NCBI RefSeq assembly: GCF_963678635.1
Contig: NC_087065.1
Coordinates: 47,492,381-47,556,380 of the forward strand
DNA length: 64,000 nucleotides
Reading direction: 5' to 3'
From: Symsagittifera roscoffensis
Lineage: Eukaryota; Xenacoelomorpha; Acoela; Convolutidae
Within the stretch, counting starts at the first letter, position 1. Each line of letters opens with the position of its first letter. Below the pieces are notes generated by a model. The model had not been told where the DNA came from, ran no database searches, and saw only the letters and a list, made by a program, of their open reading frames with translations. This document shows positions 23,457-34,309 of the stretch, in pieces. Both the position numbers and the translations under genes were made by a program.

Positions 23457-24469
23457 TGAAAGCTGATGGTAAGAAATTTCAGCTTGATAGATTTCAGAGT
23501 TGGCAATAAACCTTTACAAACTTATCGAGTTTGTAAATTGAGTAGTATAAAATATTTGATCATTTCAGTAGTACGATTAATATGGCATGATTAGTACAAG
23601 TATTGTGCTAGCTAATATTTGACCAAGATAAAAACTGAAAAGCTTATGCAAATTTTGTGTTAATCAAAATATAAACCTGCACATTAGGAGCAAAATAATA
23701 CAAATTTTGGTCGGCCCAGGAGAATTTCGGATCGGACCTTTTCCAAAACGCTGTGTAAAATTTTTGCAAACATTTTTTCGCTGCAGACAAATTTTTTGAG
23801 AAATATTTGCTGAAACTGCAGTTTTTTGCTGAAACCCAAAAATTTGAATTCACAAGGGGAAGGGCTTTTGTATGATATATGACATCACTCACATCGCTCC
23901 GATGATTATTTGTGGAAGCTGATTTTGCATGGAAAACAAAAAAATCAAAACACATCCGAATACAAAGTTTCTCCCCATTTTCAATGGTCGCAACAAAAAT
24001 GAAATTAACCCAATAAATATATTCTGACTATAATTTGTTGAGACACCTGAAAACGAGCCGTGCTGGCTTAATGGTGTTCTCCCATACGATTTCAATTTGT
24101 TATTGTTAGTTTTTATAAATAACTCTGTAACTAGATATCGTTAAGAAACTATTTAGTTTTATGATTATTAATTAAATTTAATTAATGGAGAAAATACAAT
24201 TAACATGAAAGACTGCGAGCAGAATTAAGCCAAAACTGTTTCAAAAACATGAGTAAAAGTACGTTGATTAAAATTGGTGTTTACAGTTAAGCTAAAAGAA
24301 GTTATTTTGCAGTACTAACTTTCCAGACTTTGATTTCTCCAATAACTTATAAATCAAAAATCGGTCTTTTTGTTCAGATTGGATACGGCTAAATGTTTTA
24401 AAAGTTATCAACTATGTATTTGTTGTAAGAAGTCAACCTGAACTTGACCTTAAGAAATCCAGAGTTATT
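23457..24469. other. Intergenic region between divergent UGT and claudin-like genes
   Basis: This 1-kb gap must hold both 5' flanks. I see no confident TATA box or initiator. TTTTTGTTCAG at about 24368-24378 resembles a splice acceptor and could mark a 5' UTR intron of the claudin-like gene. A short minus-strand frame (23978-23893) with a hydrophobic start is discussed under findings. Confidence 0.5.
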
Positions 24470-25522
24470 ATGTGCTACGAACCTCTCGCATTCTCTCTGA
24501 GCGCGGCTATTGTTGCTTTTGGTGTAATCGGAAACCTAGACTTCGCTTGGACTTACAAGGAAGCCCACGGAGGCCTCTGGTTCCACTGCCCGAGCAAAAA
24601 TTACCCAGATTTTGATGCCTTTAAAGGACTTGAGGACAAAATTGATGCTTCGATTTACAACGAATGCCACAAATATACAAAAAGTGTGTCTGAAATCTAT
24701 GGACAATCATGGGATGATCTTATGGCCACAAAAGTAGTACTACTGTTGGGAACTTCACTGGGAGTTCCCATTTTAATTTTGATCACTCTTCAAGTTTGCA
24801 AAATAGTGAGATTTTGGATTGCGGCGCTGATTGGAGTGTTCCAGTTTTTGTGCTTGGTCAGCGCGGCTGCTCTAATGACTCATAGTTTTATTTATGCCTC
24901 GCCTGAAAATCTGAATGTCGGTTACAGCACCGTGTGCGTCTGGTTAGCCGCAATCATGTCAGTGATTTTAGTTTTTGTTGTGCTGTCATCCGAAAAAAAA
25001 TGTTGGGAAAGCTGTTGGTCTGTACTAAAGCGAAGAAATAAAACAGGAGATCGAAAGGACCTTGAGAAGGTTCAATTCAACTACGAGGCAACGGCGACGA
25101 CTCAAATTGAAAACTCAGAGAAAAGTTCTTTGGTTGAATCGCCTAGAAACACAACTATAACATCTGGCCTAGCATCGCAGGAAGCGAGTTTAGACGAAAT
25201 GCCTGAGGTTGCTCCAAATAACGACAGCGGGAGAACTAGCGAATCTTCAGGATCCGAAGTGACCAAGTCCTTGGTGGACTCGCAAACAAGCATGTCACCA
25301 CGGAGCTCAGCAGGAAGTAGCGATAAGTCACGTAGATTATCAGGGAGAAGGCAGTCTGCTACGAGAAAGAATGTTTCGGGAAGAGATTCAATAAACTTGC
25401 CGTCCACTATCGAAGAAGAAAATGAATTGCTGGTTGAAAATGAAACAATAAAGGAGATGTCAACTGATGTTGATTTCGATACTACTGATCCCAGTGCTGC
25501 GAAGCTTAATACGGAAAATTGA
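24470..25522 (+). CDS. Claudin/PMP22-superfamily four-span membrane protein
   Basis: This is a single open frame of 350 residues from ATG 24470 to TGA. Four hydrophobic segments lie at about 6-24, 86-108, 113-137 and 153-173. The first extracellular loop carries W27, then GLW at 35-37, C40 and C66, which is the W-GLW-C-C signature of claudins, where the two cysteines form a disulfide. Members act at cell junctions or as channel auxiliary subunits in the plasma membrane. Vertebrate claudins are usually 200-240 residues; here the C-terminal cytoplasmic tail is about 177 residues, rich in Ser, Thr, Glu and Asn. It carries basic phosphosite-like motifs (SRRLSGRRQS near residue 285). The C-terminus (LNTEN) is not a typical PDZ ligand. 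No introns are needed. The gene is head-to-head with the UGT. The family assignment is firm, the exact role unknown. Confidence 0.85.
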   Translation: MCYEPLAFSLSAAIVAFGVIGNLDFAWTYKEAHGGLWFHCPSKNYPDFDAFKGLEDKIDASIYNECHKYTKSVSEIYGQSWDDLMATKVVLLLGTSLGVPILILITLQVCKIVRFWIAALIGVFQFLCLVSAAALMTHSFIYASPENLNVGYSTVCVWLAAIMSVILVFVVLSSEKKCWESCWSVLKRRNKTGDRKDLEKVQFNYEATATTQIENSEKSSLVESPRNTTITSGLASQEASLDEMPEVAPNNDSGRTSESSGSEVTKSLVDSQTSMSPRSSAGSSDKSRRLSGRRQSATRKNVSGRDSINLPSTIEEENELLVENETIKEMSTDVDFDTTDPSAAKLNTEN

Positions 25523-25558
25523 AATCATCTCTCTGCAAAATACCAACTAGCATATAAA

Positions 25559-25564
25559 AATAAA
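25559..25564 (+). promoter_or_regulatory. AATAAA signal, claudin-like gene (proximal)
   Basis: AATAAA lies 37 bases after the stop at 25522. A second one is at 25718-25723, so alternative 3' ends are possible. Confidence 0.5.
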
Positions 25565-25717
25565 ATAGACTAATTTCCAAAAGAAAATAGAAACTCAACA
25601 AGAGTTCATGCAAGATTGATAAATTCACTTGGTGCAGCAGGACTTGATAATTAATGTTGATTAAATTTGTTTTCGAAAACTAAAAATTGAATGATTACAA
25701 ATTCCTATCCGATCAAC

Positions 25718-25723
25718 AATAAA
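25718..25723 (+). promoter_or_regulatory. AATAAA signal, claudin-like gene (distal)
   Basis: A second canonical AATAAA about 195 bases after the stop codon, followed by T-rich sequence. Confidence 0.4.
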
Positions 25724-28700
25724 AGTTAATTCAAAGATTTACAGTTTTGTGTTTGCCTTATATAACACAGTAGAGTGCTCATGAAGCTTCTGAATGAAGC
25801 TTTAAATTTTCTTTTTGAAAAAGATATTGATTTTTTTGTTTTAGCCGTTTCATTTAGCCAAAACCCTTGTCTCGTAAATCTCTTGTCTTAGTCGCAAACA
25901 CGGAAAGTTGGATGCCAGTTTTTTGTCATTGAAAAATGTTTCATGATTTTTATCAATTGAAAGTCCAGACTCTCTTTAGGTGTCATTCGTTATTTTTTCA
26001 TTTGGTCTCAAACGCGGAAAATTTACAAACTTTTTTTATTTTGGATCAGTTTTTTAGGAATCCGAATCACAGGCAACGTGATATCACCTTTTCCCTTCGG
26101 TTTTCTATGAGCTTTTAAGGATAGTCTCAATTGGATAGAAAAACGCAGACTGCGCCATAGTTTTCCTGCACTTCAAATTATTAAGTGGTCAAAACAGTAA
26201 TTATGACAAAAAAAGTTACTAGAACAAGATTACAGGATTTGTGTTGCGTTGTTCCGGTGCATACCGTTCATAGCAAAACAGTTAATGTAAACTACCAACA
26301 AAAAAGTCTGAAACTTATCCCCCACTGAACTTAACAGAAAATTTACTCAATGAAAAGACTTAAAAAAAGCTGGATAAACACTGTATTCATGAAACACGAG
26401 CAAGATAAATGTCAATTAGATTTTGTTAAGCCCATTTATTCACGGGGAAAGGACCAACGTAAGAACTGTACAGCTCATCACGGTGAACCGCTGTTGTGCC
26501 CCTGTGAAAGAAGAAGATGCAACTTTTTTTCTTATTATTTTGGGTTGCGTATTGTTGCCTCACCCTCAAGGAACGAACAATCGACCTTTCTATTGAGAGG
26601 CGGAGATGTAATAACTTCACCCCTCTCCCCTCTTATGATGACAATTATGATGACAATGTTGATAAGGAGATATTCGCTTAATCAAACAACATTTTCGGCA
26701 TAATTTATGAGTTTTTGATCAAAGACAAAAAAGACGACTTTTTTGTTTCGATCTCTTATCTAAAATCGTTATGACAGGAATATTTGTAAATTTTTAGAAA
26801 TTTCGAATAAAAAAAACAGTTTTTGCGATATTGTTTTTTGTGAGAAACAGCTGATGAGCGAATATTGCTTTGCAGGGGCATATTTGAATTCCTCTTTCAT
26901 AATAAAACTTTTTGACAAACCAAAGGCTCGTCATGTTTGTCCTAATTTACGACATCCAATTTTTGCCCAGCAACCCAAAACGCACCAAAATTTGTACTAA
27001 AGTTTTCTAAGAAGTCCAAAAACTTCTAGAGACGGCCAAAAACCTAAGTTCAAATCTCTTCAGACCTTTTATAAAACTGAAAAACTTTTGTTCCAAAAAA
27101 CAGTCCGTCTTTTTTTGTCTGCTTAGTTCGTTTCGACGTAATTCAATTCAACGTTTTCAATTCATTTCTGTATCTTCTCAATTTACTAAGTCTGAAATTG
27201 CATATTTGTTATGTTTGACTACTTTTTTATTTGGTTTATTGACCTATTTTGAGATCTTTAGAGACAAAGGTATGGATATTTTTGGTGATATGGTATTTTG
27301 ACAATTTTTCATGTTTTCGGTTTGTGTTTTTTTCAGTTTCATCATGCCTGCTAGCTTGCAATGTAATTTTGTTTGGTAACTTAAGTGATGCGAAGATCCT
27401 CTTAACCTTTGTGTTGAAGTTGTGTCAGTTTTGCGTTAGCTTGTTAAAAGAGTCGGCGATATATTATAACATGTGGCATCTTTGTTACCTTGAATACATC
27501 AGGTTCAAATTATTACTTAAGCAATATGGAAAAAAAACAAAAATTTTCTCTGTGGTCTTTTATTTTCACAATTTTGATTGGGATAGAATATACGCATTAC
27601 ACGGATAAACTTTTTGCATATCAATTCTTTTCCTGTGCATATCAATCTAAGTGTCAAACCCGTCTAATATTTCCTTTCTTGCGACAAATTGTTTCGTTAA
27701 AAAAATTCTGTATCTTCTGAAAAATTAGGAGCAAAAATAGCACAAAAAATCTATCCGTGTTTGAACTACCGGCAGTAAGCGTCCTCGAAACTTTTATATG
27801 TTTTAAAACAAATTGTGATTAAAAATCCACATTTTTAAAGTCTCCGAAAATTTGTTTCGTTCTTGCGTCGTCCACAGCCTTAAAGTTTTAGCAGTAAAAC
27901 TTTTTTCATCTCAAATCTTCACAAAGATAAGTTTAAGATTTATTTTTGTTCCATTTCGTGCAATCCAAAAAAACTGTTTTGACGGAAAAATCATTTGTGC
28001 TTGAACAGTTTGGATGCTACTTAGCGTTTTTCGGCGGGTAAAAAAATCTAGAAAGTTTCGAAACATTGAGGAACTTTTTTCAGAAATATGTCGGCTTATG
28101 AAACAATTGTTGTTGAAAGCTTGATTGTGAAGACAGAAAATCAGCCAAAACTTCAAATCAGTTTGCTAAAATGAAATACTCCTAAGTATTTTAAATGTAT
28201 CAAAAACAAATATCTTAGAAAACTCAAGATTGGTTTTCAAGCTGATTCTATTTATAATTTTTTTGAACATCATAAAAAATGGGGAAAACCAAAAGCTGCA
28301 AAATCGTTTAATTTTTTATGGTAGATATGTCACAATAGGCGGTAATTTTGAGAAATATTTGAGTAGTGCATTTAAGTACATGACTACAGTTGAGAACTCT
28401 TATGCATAAAATAATCTTTCATTTTTAATCACTTGTTCATGCTACTAAGATAGTTTTTGTAAATACATTAGTTTGCCAGACAAAAAAATATTCGAAAAAT
28501 TAAAATTTACACTTCTTTTGCCAAAAACTTTCAAATACATCACAAATACAGTTCGAAGTATAACAAAAAGTGATTCAGCTATTTAACTAGAATCTTCAAC
28601 CTATTGTAATATATCACCTTACTATGTTTCCCATTTTGTGTTTTTTTTTGTGCTGAAAAATTTTTGGGTACTCTCTTTTTCGTCTCCTCAATTTGATATG

Positions 28701-30244
28701 ATTTTTTCATTTGATGTTTACTAAAAAAAGCCTGTGAAAATTTCAAAACACAATATTATTTCATATTAATGCTGAAATATATATTTTATAAGTCTGAAAA
28801 CGGTCAAGTCTTTTTTGGTTTGTGTAGTTAGTATGCATTAAAATTAGATAGTTTATTTTTTGGAGAGCAACATGAACTGATTTGCTGCGACGTAACTCTA
28901 GTGCTTCTTAAGGTCCTCTTAGTTTCCTCTCAGAGACCAACAAACCTTCATCCGCGATGTTTTACCTGACACTAACCAGAAGTGGGCTGCTGGTTCAATT
29001 AGGCACCGAAAGCAACTACTTAGACGTTGGTGTCAGCTTTAACCAGCACTAACTATTTCCGAACGTCAATTGCCTCTTCTTGACGCTGTCAAAAAACGAA
29101 AGTTACCCAACCAAGGAAATAATTTGGGTAATTAGAGCTAAAAATATGAATAATCAGTGCTAAATACTTGAAAAAAAAACAATCTCGGTTTCTATTTTAG
29201 AGTTTTTTAAAATTTATTGTTCAATTTGATAGAGCTATCGTTATTCAGTTTTTGTCGGTGAATGGCGCCTTAAACAGAAGGCAGTTTTGATTGATTTCTT
29301 ATAGTTCGGACTTAGGAAGAAGAGTAACAGATTATGAATGCTCGTGGTAATTTTTATATTATAAACCAACTTTGGTAATAAAAATGATAGTTCTTAACTG
29401 ATTTCTTTACTGATCACCTTGCAGATACCGCAAAGCTTTAAAACCAAAATTTAAAAGGTATGCCAACTACAATCATAAATGATTGTATTTGCTAAAATTA
29501 GGTTTGAAGTGGCGTTTTTCTATGTTGAAAAAACTGTTGGACTTATTTCAATGCGCTTGGATGTGTTGATCAATAATGCTCAACGGTTAAGCGCAATCAT
29601 CTGAACATGATCAATGAAACCTTCAAACCAAACATCGTTGGCTCTGACTGAAATCTAGGTTGATCAATTAATTACTCATTCCTTAATAGACGCTGGGGTG
29701 GGTAGTGCACTTTTTTCATTTCTAAATTTTGTTTGTGAGCAAGAAAAATTTTTACGACATTTTTCTCTTCCAAAAAATGGGATAAATTCGAAAGTACACA
29801 TGGCTATGCATGAAATCATGTAGTCTTACATGATTTTTTTATTGGATTGTCAAACGTTCATTAGAAGTTTTTAGACAGCAAAATCTGATTGATAACAAAT
29901 ACGCCAAAGAAAACTGCTGAAATGTACTATTTTATTGGACTAATTTTAAAAAGTTTTTACCAATTGTTTTTATTTCAAAGACACCAAATTTGTGGTTATT
30001 GTCCATAATATTTTCCTCAACCATTTTTTGATATGTTCTGGGGTTTTAAATTTGAATCTAAATCTATAATGTTCAACGAGTTCACTCAAAGTTTTCGAAG
30101 AACGGTAAAAAAAATGCAATCAAAACTATACCTTTTATAAGTTCAGCAAACTAAGCGTCTAAAAGATTAGAGTCAATTCAAATTACTTTAAATAAATCTT
30201 CAATATCATCTGAAAACTATTGATGTCCTGAAATTAGAAAAGAT
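25724..30244. other. AT-rich noncoding stretch
   Basis: No gene is supported. Open frames (for example 27249-27608) are F/L/I/K-rich chance frames in AT-rich DNA. A slightly G/C-richer patch at about 28880-29130 stands out, but no frame or RNA fold I can recognise explains it. Confidence 0.55.
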
Positions 30245-30590
30245 TTTTTTCCTGTGATAATTTTTTGAAAAATTATGAGGTGATGAAATATGCCAAATTG
30301 CCCTATTTGGAATTATTAACAAGCTATTTGTTTGCTAAATTTAACGCGTAAGTGTTGATTAAATCCGGCCCAGAAACCAACTCAAATTGAATTGAAGCAA
30401 GGTAGTTGTTCTAATTAAGGCGCTACTAAATAGTTAATGATTCATTTTCGTTTTGATAGCATGTGGTGGGATGATTCCTGAAGCAATTTTAAATTTTCAA
30501 TATCATTGTTTCAAATCTTAATATACTCTATAGACTTTGAAGAGATTTCGAAACATTTGGGGCGTCGCACTGATACGCGCAGTCTTATTT
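30245..30590 (+). repeat. Family M repeat, diverged 3' part
   Basis: This follows the family order from CCTGTGATAATTTTTT through TTAACGCGTAAGTG, AAATCCGGCCCAGAAA, GCATGTGGTGGGATGATT and CTCTATAGACTTTGAAG, to the terminus GATACGCGCAGTCTT. The left third is absent or unrecognisable. Confidence 0.75.
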
Positions 30591-31150
30591 TAATTTCAGT
30601 ATCATTGAATTAGTAAGTTGAGTTAGACAGTTATCAATAGCACTTAACAAATATCGACGACCAAAAACCAACATAAAATGGTGCTGCTCCTTGTATCAAG
30701 GCAAATTTTTGATTGTTCCGAATGCTCCTAAGTTTGAATGAAAATATCTCAAAATGACAAAATAATAAACAGGTTTTTTCGCAATTTTACTCTCAAGTTA
30801 GTACCTTTTAGACTAGTGACGAATTACTAGAATAAAAAACTTGCTGAAAACTTGACTTGCTTTGAAATTTTTTGATCCCCTCAGAATCTAAATGATGAAC
30901 ACGTTGAATGAATGAAAAACCTAGTGAGTGGAGTCAAAAAACTTGCCAATATTTGAAATGATTAAAGGCGCGAGGCTCTTATAGATTGAGTTTTACAAGT
31001 AAATGGGTGTAACTCAGGCATAATTACACCGGAAACATGAAAAAAATTACGTGGATTGAATTTAGAGGATCAGAAATAGATATGTGTACTTGATGTAAAA
31101 ATGATACCAAAATATCTCCGGTTGTTTTTTTGTCTCCTTCTCAGTTGCTT

Positions 31151-31632
31151 TTTTGTTCCGACTTTGTGCTCGGTGTGTTATTTTTATTCAGTCAATTTTC
31201 GTCGACCGAAATAACAGTTTTAACATTTTTATATACTCCACTGAAGATATCGGCTTCTTGATTTCAATTGTAAAAAGATATTTCACCTCCGATTACTTTT
31301 TGTAGAGTTCTGGGAGTTTGAAAAGTGCCAATTTGGCCATGTTTTGGACTAAATTATGCGCGTTTTGAATAATTTATTGATGATGCTGAGAAGAAAACGC
31401 GAATTGCTTATGCGTGGTGACATCCATCACACTCCACAAAATTTTTCCAAATTAAATTGAGGCTAGCTATACAGTTGTATTAATTTCGTACGACAAATAA
31501 TTTCAAAGTTGACCTTCGATTTTGTCAAAAAATTTTAGTTTTTTAATATTTTATTTTCCTAAAAGCTATTTGATAGGGATTAAGGGGCAGTTAGAGCATT
31601 CAGGGCTTTGCCCTGATATACGACCAGTCTTA
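31151..31632 (+). repeat. Family M repeat, diverged nearly full copy
   Basis: This begins TTTTGTTCCGACTTTGTGCTCGG and ends CAGGGCTTTGCCCTGATATACGACCAGTCTT, with AGATATTTCACCTCCGATTA in between. The centre (around 31350-31500) is poorly conserved. Confidence 0.75.
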
Positions 31633-34231
31633 TTTGAGTGTTGCAATATAATATCCTAAATGCTGCATAAAACAATTTCTACTGAAAGCAAATTTTACTG
31701 GACACTTTCACACAAGCAAAAGTGTTTTGAATAGATTTAGAAATTCATATTACTACAAAATTCAAAGAAAGCAACTGGAAAAGAGGACCTGTTTTGAAAT
31801 CAAGTTAGCATAGTTTATTCAAATCTTTTTGAGGTCCTCTAATTTCAATATACTATTTAAATTAATTTGAACAATTTTCAAACTTTTTCTCTGAAAATTT
31901 TACGAAGGGATAGAAAACTGTAAAAGTTACAGCAATTGAAAAGCAATTTTAAAAAGTCCAAGATGCCAAAAAAAATTGATTCGGCAAGATCATCCCCAAA
32001 AAAAACTATGCTTTTACTTACTGCTTCTCAAAATGAGAGGAGCAATCATTCGGTACCTGCCACAGGGCGCAATTTAAACTACGGGCATTACCTTTTATTT
32101 CACAAGTGCAATTATTTAAATCGCCAATGCTAATCGAAGCACATAATAATCGACCCGCATAGCCGTTACGATTACGCCTACCATTTTTTACATAATTTTT
32201 TCATAAGTTCAGTTGCATGTTTACTGATACTCATTGAAAATCATTTTTACAACTTGCATATTATTGTTTTTAGTTTTATTAGACGGGTTGAAAATACATT
32301 CACGAAATGGTGTCTTGACATTTCTTAGAAGGTGAAGAATATCAGGTTGTACCGAACACAATGAATTTGATAATATGCATGTTTTAAGTGGAACAAATTG
32401 GCGTCTATAACTATTTGTGACATCAATCCCTTCCATTCATTATTTTGTGGGGATCGAAGGGGAAATGGTAATAGGATAAGGTACCCGAGTAAAGATACCC
32501 GGATGAACTTCTTTCCCTCGGGAGAACTATTTACGCTCCTATCAACGCAATTAACGTAGACTTGAAAAAATGAGCAGCGTTTAAACTGTAACTATCATAT
32601 ATTTCCTAAATTACATTTCTGCCCTCCAGAACATCTTAGAACAAGTGAATTTGCATCGCTGCAGCTGAAAAGTAGCCCAATCTAATTCATATGTTCTCAT
32701 TTGGGTATTGAGAGTGCGCCGCTTTTTTGATGATATCGACATCCACTCAGCTGAACTGATGTAGTTAAGAGATCTTGATAAGTAGACGAGGCAAATTAGC
32801 GGTAAATTTGGAGTCCTGAAAATGGCTTAAGTGATGATTAGAAGAACAAGTGATATTAATTGGAAAATTAAGAAAAAGTTTAGCACAATAAAAAATCCTG
32901 ATTGTTTCGCCCGGCGTTTAATTTAAATTTCAGTGTTTGATAACTTCTGAATACCACTAAAAGATGGCCAAATAAAGGGGGCGGGTCTAGGATTTTCTCG
33001 AGGGGTGCACTTTTGGAAAGTTTTGTCGACCTTTTTTTAGGTTGACCAAATTGATTTTCCGAGCACTCCCAGAACACTAAAGACAGCTATACTATAAAGA
33101 CTATATATGAAGACTGCATTTTTACCTAAAAAGTTTGTGCCGCAGGCAAATTTTTGAAAAAACAGGTCAAATCGCCGAAGTTTGATCGGGAGTGTAAGCC
33201 ACAGCTGTCATACGTTGTCGTAATTGTTTATTTTTGAAAATTAATTATAGTTATCAAACCATTTTTTAAACGTGGGTGACTCTCTAAATAAAAGGTTCCT
33301 TTTCTGCAAGTTGTTAGCTTTATTTGCAACTTTTTAAGCTTGGAATAATGGTGCATATACAAAACAGTCCAATACAAAACAGTTCAATACAAACAGTCCA
33401 ATTTAGTTTCACTTTTTTCAAATTTGGGATTACTAGATTATCTCAATATCGACCAGGCAACAATTCGTTCCAAAATATCAATTTGTAAAACTAGAAATAC
33501 TTTGTGCTGGCTTCTGTTTAAAATATTAAATATCTATATACTGCGGTTTTCTCGCAAAGAAAAAAACAAGTCCCATCCAAAGCCCGAAAAGGGGCAGAGC
33601 AAACAGAAGAGGGCATCGATGCTGGCCGATACCGGCTTAGAGGCTAGAGAAGGGGTATCTACTCAGCGCAGCATACACCAACGTGGTTGCCATTGAAGCT
33701 GTCGAAGCAGCAAAAGGTCAAAGTATCAGCTATCAGTTAAGCGATCAAAAACTGCACCGATACGTGTGTTCAAGGAGAAAAAGCGCAGTTGTGAGTTGGG
33801 CGACCGTCGGGCTCGATCAAGAATACCTTACAAAGCAAATCGAATTTCCGAGTGTGTATCTCAGCTGAGGTTATGTGCTCTTTGGATGGAGCGGAGATCA
33901 TTCTGAAATTTCTACGAAGATGAAGACAGCATAATTAACCGCGGTCTAGAAGAACTAAACCAGATATCGGTCAAATCGGGAAAAATGAAAACTCGAAAAC
34001 TTATATTTCGGTTGAACTCAGTGCCTCGGTAAACTGATTCAGCACCTTGGTTAAATGATTCGATCTCAAACAATGTAATTGCTTGTTCCGACTTTGGAAG
34101 AACTGCGAAAATATATATGCTTGCTTTGTTTTAAACTGATACTTCGAAAGTCTTTTCTCGTACAGTTATGGTGGTATAAAGATTTCCAGTTAGTCTAACT
34201 TGGGAAAATTAATGAGTAGTGTATTTTGTGC
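31633..34231. other. Noncoding stretch with a G/C-richer patch
   Basis: No gene is supported. A patch at about 33550-33960 is less AT-rich and carries two short plus-strand open frames (33424-33696, 33683-33868). Neither shows a motif I recognise, and they could be remnants of a mobile element. A stretch near 32490-32560 (ACCCGAGTAAAGATACCCGG) is also locally G/C-richer. Confidence 0.5.
33355..33405 (+). repeat. Short tandem repeat CAATACAAAACAGTC
   Basis: About three copies of a 14-15-bp word (CAATACAAAACAGTC, with one base variants) lie head to tail. Confidence 0.75.
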
Positions 34232-34305
34232 ATATAAGGCGTAGTCGAAGATTTAATCCGGCTTAGAAATTGTTCCGAAATTGAACTGGACCATGCTTTT
34301 TGGTC
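34232..34305 (+). repeat. Family M fragment
   Basis: CGTAGTCGAAGATTTAATCCG and the next ~40 bases match the central part of the family (GCGAAGATTTAATCCG). The match ends where a compositionally different segment starts. Confidence 0.6.
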
Positions 34306-34309
34306 TAGC

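Noticed and set aside
27249-27608. Plus-strand frame of 119 codons with hydrophobic segments
   Set aside because: The composition (F, L, I, K, Y) is what AT-rich noncoding DNA gives by chance. No motifs or signals are present.
28880-29130. G/C-richer patch that might be a structured RNA or exon
   Set aside because: No frame is open across it, and I could not identify an RNA class by eye.
33424-33868. Two short frames in a G/C-richer patch
   Set aside because: They do not join in a way that I can support and show no family motif. The patch is recorded only as compositionally different.
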